Positions 8,062 through 17,000 of a stretch of DNA of 20,521 nt are shown piece after piece. A program made the translations under genes and the position numbers. Numbering within the stretch: position 1 is the stretch's first letter; the number at the start of each line of letters is the position of its first letter. Where the stretch lies: the IMG/VR virus record IMGVR_UViG_3300009184_001658, positions 1-20,521 of that record, one strand, 5' to 3'. The notes under the pieces were generated by a model, which did no database searches, was not told where the DNA came from, and saw only the letters and a list, made by a program, of their open reading frames with translations. Origin of the DNA: a virus.

Positions 8062-11000
8062 ATGCCGTCAGTCAACATACCATATGTTGGCGTAGTTGAG
8101 TTTCCTGACACGATGTCTTCTGATGAGATATCTAATGTCATTAAAACTCAAATTATGCCTAATGCGCCACAAGCAAATGTTGCTCCTGTGGCTGGTTCTA
8201 CCAAAGTAGCTGACGTATTACAAAGATCAATATTTGGTCCAATTGATGCCATCATGCCAGGATCTAACCTGGCAAATGAACCAACCCCATCTATTGGTTC
8301 TTTGGCTAAAGGAATTAAATCATTATCTAATGTTCCTACCCAGTGGCAGTTATCTTCTCAATTAGAGTTAATTGAAGCTAACAAAAGAAAGTATGGGCAA
8401 AACTTTGAAAATGCCCCAGAAAAAGAAAAATCAGACATTCTTAATACAGTTAAGAAGGCTAGTGAGAATTTAAGTTATTTAGCGCAGTCTGGAGAAGATG
8501 TCAAAGCCATTGAACAAAAGTATGGCAAAGACCCATTATCCAAAAAGATTGATGCTTTAGAACAAAAGCCAGAGTTTAAAAAAGCTACTGAATGGCAACA
8601 GGCTGGAATGATTGGCAAAGAATATCTTAAGAACATTGATGAGTTACCTTCTTATATTGCCAACGTAGGTCTAAGTAGTCTTCCACAGTCTATTGCTATG
8701 GCTGTAGCTGCCAGATTTGGTATGGCAGCTGGTCCAACAGGCGGTTTAATTGTTGGCGGTGGCTCTTCTGCAATGATGGAATATGGTCAACAGTACGTTG
8801 AATTAAGAGAAAGAGGTTTTAACCACGAAGAAGCCAATAACAAGGCAATGGTTAAGTCATCAATCATTGGTATGTTTGATGCAGCTTCTTTAAGGTCAGC
8901 TGGCAAAATTGCTGAAAAGATATTTGACAATACAGCTACCAAAGTTTGGAAAGAGACAGTCAAAGATGTTGCCAAAGAAATACCAAAGCAAGCTTCTTTA
9001 GGCGCTGCTGGTGAGGGATTAGGATCTTATGCAAGCAACCAGCCTGTTAATCCTAGAGCTGTATTAGAAGAAGCTATTGGTGAAGTATTTGGCGCTCCAG
9101 CAGAAGCAGCTGCAACTTATAAGAGTAAGAAAGCAGAAGCTGAACAAGTACCCCCCTCCCCCCCTCCTGCCCCACCAGCCGTTGTTCCAGCTCCTAATGC
9201 CCCTTCTGCCCCTCCTTCTGGTTTGGTAGACGAAAGTGATCTAGAAACTTTTGTCCCACCTAATGCGCCACCATCAGCAACACCTGTTGCAGTAGTAGCA
9301 CCTGTTGCAACAAGCGATTTAGAAACAAAAATAAATGATTGGGCTGCCAAAGCAGAAGCAACTGGCGAACCAAACACTAAAGAGTTAAATAAGATAGCTA
9401 AAGAATATGGCATTACTCCAGCAAAAGAGCCACAGCAAACACTTGGTCTTTTACTGGATAAGATGAGTGAACAGACCACTGAGTCTGTTGCTCCCCCAGC
9501 TGAAACTATTCCTCCCATTGATATGGGTGAGAACACAGAATATCGTATTGTTAAAAATGACAATGGCTGGACGGCTGTATTGTTTGACAATGATGCCAAC
9601 CAAATGGTTTCTGCAACAACATTCCCAACAGACAAGTTTGGGGATCAAGAAGGCAAACAAAAAGCTATTGAGTTTGCTCAATCTGAAGCTGAAAAAGCTG
9701 CTCCATATAACCAAGAAGCACCAGAAGAAGCTCCTTCTGAAGAAAAGCCTTCTATATTTGACCAAGTTAAGAATGGCGAATTTGCGGGAGAAGTTACAGC
9801 TGAAGATGCCCAACAAGCTATTGATAAGCTTGTAGAAGAAGACCAAGGCGATAAAGTAACTTGGGCAGCACCTCCTCCACTAACACCAGAAGAAATAGCT
9901 CAAAATAATCGTGATAGACAAGCTGCTCAACGTGCAGAAGCACAAGGGGAAACTGTTCCTACTGTAGCGCCAGAAGCTACTGGAGAAGCCCTATCTCCAG
10001 AAGCACAAGCCGATAAAGACTTGATGGATGCTTTGGGTGAGCTATCTTGGATGGCTAGTAAAAATACCCGTATGAATATGATGCCTGAGGATGAACAACG
10101 CCTCATGCCTACCCTTATTAAGCTTATGGATGCTGCTTTCCGTAAGGGTTATCACACCTTTAAGAAAGCCGCCAAATTTGTTCGTGACCTTATTAAACAA
10201 GCTTTTGGTAAAGATGTATCAGACAAAATTAATCTAAACCACCTTCAAGGTGCTTATATTGCTATGTCTGGCAACTATCCAGATAAAGCTACACCAATTG
10301 CTGAAGTGGCTGGTGTTAAGGCAATAGAAGAAATTGAAGTTGAAGAAGCTAAACCTGCTGGCAAGTTAGATTTAACCACTCCAGATGGCAAATACAACAT
10401 TGCTTTGGTATTAGCTGACCATTTCTTAGAAGGTAATGCGTTCAGCACCATTGTTGAAGCTCGTAAATTTATCTCTGAGTTGACTGGTGAGAAGATTGAA
10501 GCTGCCACCATGCAAGCCAAACAAGCTGATGAGGCGGTAGAAGTTGGTATCGTATTGGCTGCGCAAGAGATTTCTCAGAATTCCAAGTCACCTACAGAGG
10601 CGTATGACAGATTAGTAGACTTGTACAACAGACAGCCTAACTTGGCGGTTCGTTCCTCTACCAGCGTTAGAGAACAGGCTTACTCTACCCCAGCTCCGTT
10701 AGCGTATGTTGCCAGCCAATTAGCTGGAATCAACCAAAATACCACTGTTTATGAGCCAACTGCTGGTAACGGGATGCTTTTGATTGCATCCAACCCTAAC
10801 ATTGTTATAGTTAACGAGCTGAACTCTAGCCGTGCTGAAATGCTTAAAAGGGTTTTCCCTAAAGCTGAAGTTACTGTTGGTAATGCTTTAAAGCAAGAAG
10901 CAACTTTAGTAGACGTTGTTATTGAGAATCCTCCGTTTGGCTCTACTGGTGAAAACTTTGATATTGATGGGTTTAAAACCAGAGAAATAGACCATGCAAT

Positions 11001-14000
11001 CGTAATGAAGTCTTTGCAGAACATGAAACCAAGTGGTAAGGCTGTCTTAATAATTGGCGGTGTTCGGGCTGAAGGCGAAGATGCTAGAAAAGAAGGTTAT
11101 CGTTCAGCTGCGAAACGAAACTTCTTTGTTAATTTATACGACAAATACAACGTAGTAGATCATTTTTCAGTGTCTGGTGATATGTATACCAAACAGGGAG
11201 CTAGTTACCCTGTAGATGTCATTGTGATTAATGGGGATGGCAAAGCAGAAAGAGCATTGCCAGCTGCGGAATTGCCACAACAAATCAATTCTTATGAAGA
11301 ACTCAAGGAGAAATTAAATGCCAGCATGGTATCCAGAGCAAATGTCAGCCCCAGTGGGACTAACATCGGTAAACGTACCCCAGGGGGAGCTAACCAGGAA
11401 AATGTGGCTGGAAGCCCTAGCGGACAGGCTAGTAGACCTAGTGGAGGAGAGCAACAATCCACAGGAGCTGGCAAACCAAATGTGCCAACAAATGGGGCTG
11501 GCATCAGTGGAAGACCCGAATCAACTGGGGCAGGTACTGGTGAAAAACAACCTAAACCTGCTAACAAACCTGACAATGCTCCAGAGGGAAGTACCGTTCC
11601 CAGCGCAGGTAAGCCAAAGCAACCCCCTAGCGGAAAAGGCGCTGAAGGAAACAAGCCTGGAGGAGTGGGTGGAACTAGCGTTGTCAGTGGAGAACGCATC
11701 CAGTCTCGACTAAATGATCGTAGAGGCAAGGAAGAAGTTACCGAAGGTCAAGTTCCTTATCAACCTAAGTCAAAAGCTAACTCTGTTGGTACGCTTGTAC
11801 CAGGTGGTATGGCTCAATCCATTAGGGAATCTCTGGACAAAGTTGAAGCGCAAGTTGGTGACATTGATGAATATGTATCAAAAGAGCTTGGGTTTACTAA
11901 GGATGAACTGTTTAATAACTTTTCAGCCGAGCAAATTGACTCTTTAGCACTGTCTATTTTTAACGCAGATGCTGGTCAAGGTTTTATTATTGGCGATCAA
12001 ACTGGTGTTGGTAAAGGTCGTGTAGTGGCTGCAATGATTAAATACGCATTGAAAAATGATCGTATTCCTATTTTTGTAACGCAATTCCCTAATCTGTTCT
12101 CCGATATGATCCGTGACTTGGATGATATTGGCATGACTAAAGAGCTTGCATTGGATACTACTGATCCTAAGATCTTTATGACCAACGTAGATCAGAAAGT
12201 TCCTTACAAGTTAGTTAGAACTGTTAATGGAGAAAAGGTAGAGAAAGAATTAACTTTAGAGCCATTCTCTACAGATAGACCTAAACAAAATGCCAAGATG
12301 AAAGAGTTGGCAGCCCAAGGTAATTTGGGTAATTACAAGGTTATCTTTACAACTTACAAGCAATTACAGAACGTCAAAGGTAAAGCTACTGAACGTCAAC
12401 GCTTTGTTCAAGCATTAGCCGATCAGAACTACCTTATCCTTGACGAAAGCCACAATGCTGGCGTAGCTGGCAAAGAAGGAACTGAAGGTCAACAAGAAGG
12501 TGGAGATCTTGGAGAAGGAGTAGTCAGCGAGATTATTGCTCCAAACATTGGTTCGTTCATCCGTATGTTGGTTAATGATGCCTATGGCTCATTCTTCTCA
12601 TCTGCTACCTATGCAAAACGTGCAGACATCATGGACTTGTATGCCAGCACAGACATGAAGCTGGCGGTTAAAAAGATCTCTGACCTAGCTGAAGCCATCA
12701 AAAATGGTGGTATTCCAATGCAACAGATTGTTGCCAATATGCTTGCCAAGGTTGGTCAATACATTCGCAGAGAACGCACCTTTGCTGGGGTTTCATATAA
12801 CACTGAAGAAACCAAAGTAAACAAAGAAACAGCAGAGAACATGGCTACCTCAATGCGAGATATCCTGGCTTTTTCTCGTGCTGTAGGCATTGCTGGTAAG
12901 AAATTAGCGGGAAGTTTAGATACTTCTGGTGCGGTATTAGCCAAGAAAAAAGATAGAGTCAATGTTGAAACAGTCAATTTTGGCTCAACAATGCACAACT
13001 TGATTGACCAGATGTTGCTTTCTTTGAAAGCCCAAAGCTCTGTAGATCATGCAATATCAAGGTTAAAAGCTGGTGAAAAGGTAGTTCTTACTGTGTCTAA
13101 CACAATGGGTTCTTTCCTTGAAAGTTATTCAGATGAAATGGAACTCAAAAAGGGTGATCCAATTAATCTGAATTTTTCAAACCTTTACCTAAAGTATTTG
13201 AAGAAACAAAGACAAGTCACCATTAAGTATCCAGCTAAGAATGGCAATCCATCTTACAAAGAAGTGCGTGATTTAACTGATGAGGAACTTGGGCCTGAAT
13301 TAACTGTTGCCTATAACGCTATTGTTAAATTCATTCAAAACGCAGGGTTTGAAGATGCTCCTGTATCCCCAATTGACTATATGCACTACAAGTTACGTCA
13401 AGCTGGGTTTAAGACTGGTGAGATTACAGGTAGAAATATTGGTATCAATTACTCTGGTGCAACAGAGGCTTCAATACCTACGCTGCAAGCTATTAAAAAT
13501 ACTACCAAAACCAAGTACGAAGCTATTACTAAGTTTAATGGTGGTGAATTTGACGTATTGATTTTGAATCAAGCTGGCTCTACTGGCTTGTCTTTACACG
13601 CCTCTGAGAACTTTAAAGATCAACGCAAACGCCATATGATTATTGTTCAGGCTGAAAAGAACATTGATACCCATATGCAGATGCTAGGTCGTGTTCACAG
13701 AACTGGTCAAATCATTCCTCCTGCTTACTCACAGATGATGGCTGACATCCCTGCTGAGATGCGCCCAGCTGCCATTTTGCTTAAAAAGATGGCATCACTG
13801 AACGCAAATACTACAGCTTCCCGTAAGTCTGCCGTGACTGCGGAAGGTGCTGTGGACTTTATGAATGACTATGGCGGTCAGGTAGCCAATGAGTTGCTGG
13901 CTGATAACCCAGACTTGCATGAATCTTTGGGTGGCGATAATGCGTTCCCAGTTAAAGAAAACTCTAGCGAAGCTACCGAAGAAGATGTCCGTAAGCTGAC

Positions 14001-17000
14001 TGGCTATATTCCTATCCTGCCTATTAAAGAGCAAGAAGAGTTCTACAAAGACCTAACAGAACGATATAAAGAGTTGCTAGATCGTGAGATCAGCATGGGG
14101 ACTAACAAGCTTGAAGCAAAAGCACTGGACATCAATGCAAAAACATTAAGCTCTACCCCAATTACCGAGAACAAAGGTGACTCATTATTTGCTCAACCAG
14201 CATTTATGGAATTAATTGAGGCTGATCGTACTGTTAAGCCAATGAGTTCTGAAGAAGTTATTGAGGCTGCCAAGAAAAATTTGGATGGCAAATCTCCAGG
14301 TCAGCTGTCTTTGGAGCAAAGAGATGCTCTGACAGCAAAGATGAGAGCTTATACTGCCGAAAGAATAGAACTAGAAGTAGAAAAGAAATCAGATGAGGTT
14401 CGTTTATCTACTGTCAGGGGTCAGTTAAACCTACAGGAAACCCATATTGATTCTATTTTAAGAACTTACACAGTTGGCAAGTTTGTCACCCTTACTAATG
14501 AGTTAGGTGTGGCTTTAACTGGTGCAATCATTGATGTTAAAAATGTAGGCAAAACCAAGAACCCAGCTGCTGGTACTGACTGGAAGATGACTTTTGCCTT
14601 GGCTAATGGTGATGCTAGGTCAATTACTTTGCCATTCTCACAGATTGGTAAGCAATACAAGTTAGAAACTGTATCAAGCACCAATACCTTTAACTACGAA
14701 ACTCAACAGTTTGAGGACATTCCTGTTATCAAACAGTTTGATATGGGTTCACAGATCAGACGTGAAAAGCGTTGGATGGTAACTGGAAACATCCTTGCTG
14801 GCTTTGCAGCGGTTAAAAACAAGGGTCAGATTACCAACTTCAAAGACAACGAAGGCTATGAACGTCAAGGTATCTTGATGCCTCGTGCCTACGACTTTGC
14901 CAAAGAACAGAAAGATGCGCCTGTAGAGATTGCAACGGCTGACAATGCCATGCGTTTCCTTGATGAGATTGGTGGAACAATCACTTCAGAAGATGGCATA
15001 TTGCGGATTACCAAGTCTAGCTATGGAAACCAATACCAATTTAACGTCCCAAGCTCTAAGAAAGAAGGCGGTACATACTTCCTAGACAGAAGGCTGACTG
15101 ACATTCTGGGTGACTTCTACAAGTCTGGCAGCACTATGTATGCCAGGGGAACTGCAGAAGAAGCTAGAAAAGCTATTGATGTCATCCTCAATAAGCGCCA
15201 AGAGACTTTAGTTACCAAGGACAATAAAGAAAGAGCCAAAAAGCTTTTTGCTCCAGAGCCTTTGGAAAACATTGTTCCTCGCAAGAAGACTACAAAACAA
15301 ATCTTTGACAGCAGGGTCAGAAATGAAATTATTGCTGAACAGCGTAAGTTAAATGCACAGGAAAGAAAGCTAAAACGTCAAATAATCAATGGTGAAGTAA
15401 CCCTTGATGCCCAGCGTGAGATGACTTTCATTGATGAAAGAACCAAAGAGCTTGAAGAAAACTTAGAAGCCATCAAAGATAAAACCCCACCAGATGCGTT
15501 ATCAGTGCATCAACGGGCTGAAAGAGCTTTACGGGATGGCGAGATTAGCCAAGACGTATTCAATGTTATCCATTGGATGTGGAATAACTCTCCTGCTCTG
15601 TTGACTGGTTTAAAACTGCAAATTAGAAAACCAACTTCTAAAGAAGAAGGGGCAACGGGTTCATTTAACCCATTAGATCGTTTAGTTCGTTTGTATAAGG
15701 GAACAGAAGGGGTAACTGACCCAGAGACTGCCCGTCACGAATTAACCCACACTCTTGAACAGATGATGACCCCACAGGTCAGGAAGCTAATTGTTCAGCA
15801 GTGGGCAAAAGAAACTAAAAAAGCTATTAAGAACAATACTGATCCTGCTTCTCAGGATTACTTCCAAGCCATCAATGATTACATGGCTAACCCAACTAAG
15901 GCAAATTACGAAAAAGTAAGGGAGCTAGTAAAAGATTTAAACCTCTATCAATACGCTAACCCATCAGATTACTGGGCGGTTAATGCCGAGAAGCTCATGG
16001 CTATGAAGATGGGGACTGCTTGGAATCGTTTTGTATTGGCGGTTAAGAAGCTATTTGAAGGCATGAAATCTTTATTTGGCTTTGACAATCAATACATCCT
16101 ATACAAAACCTTTGATGATTTGATGAAGGGCAAGACACCAAGGATGGATTACGAATCCTTGAAGCACTTCTTTGATATGACAGGTCCGTCAAATGAGTTG
16201 TTGTTCAATATTGCCGATGATGTGAAATTGCTCGATAAGATTGGAGTTGAGCAACCTCCAGTGCATACCAACAATACTGTCCAAGACTACCTCATGGGCG
16301 GTTATCAAACGGCTAAGAACATCAAAACCAGAATATTGGAATCCCCAAGAAACCTGATTCCTGGTGCAGTGACTGGCATAGACAAGCTGGCATTAGGATT
16401 CCGAGTTAAAGCAACTGACTTTACAGCAGGTCTGGCAGCTGAAGATGCTGTTAGATATGACAGAGAGCTGTTAGATGGCGAAGGTCGTGCTGTTGCTTCT
16501 ATCGCAGCAGACCAGCAGTTAAAGGCTAACCACATTGCTACTCAAGTAGTTACTTTAGGCAAGTTGGCATTTGACCCAGTTAATCAGATGTTTAAAGCTA
16601 CAGAAGACAAGAACTCTACTGGTAAGATCATTCAGCTTGCCCATGAATTTGGCAAAGAAGTAGGTGTTAAACACGCTTTTAGGGTAATCAATGGTTACTT
16701 TGAAGCCAAGCGTTCACGCAGCATTGTGAATGAATACCTCAAGCGCCAAGGTGAACTTGAAACATTAAAGACAGAAGCTTTAGACCCAGACTTGCCCCCA
16801 GATCGTCAGTTGGCGTTGACAGTTGCAATTCAAAACGCCCAAGAAAACTTTGAAGGCATTGATATTGCTCGTCAGAAAGTTAACCTTAAAGATACTGAGA
16901 TTGACGATCTAATAGCTTTAGAAAAGAAATATCCTGTTCTTAGAGAGATGATGGATATTTGGAATGATGTAAGCCGAAACATGGTCAACATGATGGAGTT

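Noticed and set aside
9117-9846. Minus-strand frames of 172 and 131 codons and a + strand frame of 122 codons
   Set aside because: They lie inside the giant gene over Pro/Ala- and Glu-rich coding sequence whose composition keeps other frames open. Their translations look non-natural.
11292-11729. Long minus-strand open frame of 145 codons and a + strand frame of 131 codons over the same stretch
   Set aside because: Both are shadows of the low-complexity linker of the giant gene. Their translations are Pro/Leu-rich or scrambled without a family pattern, and no ribosome sites stand out.
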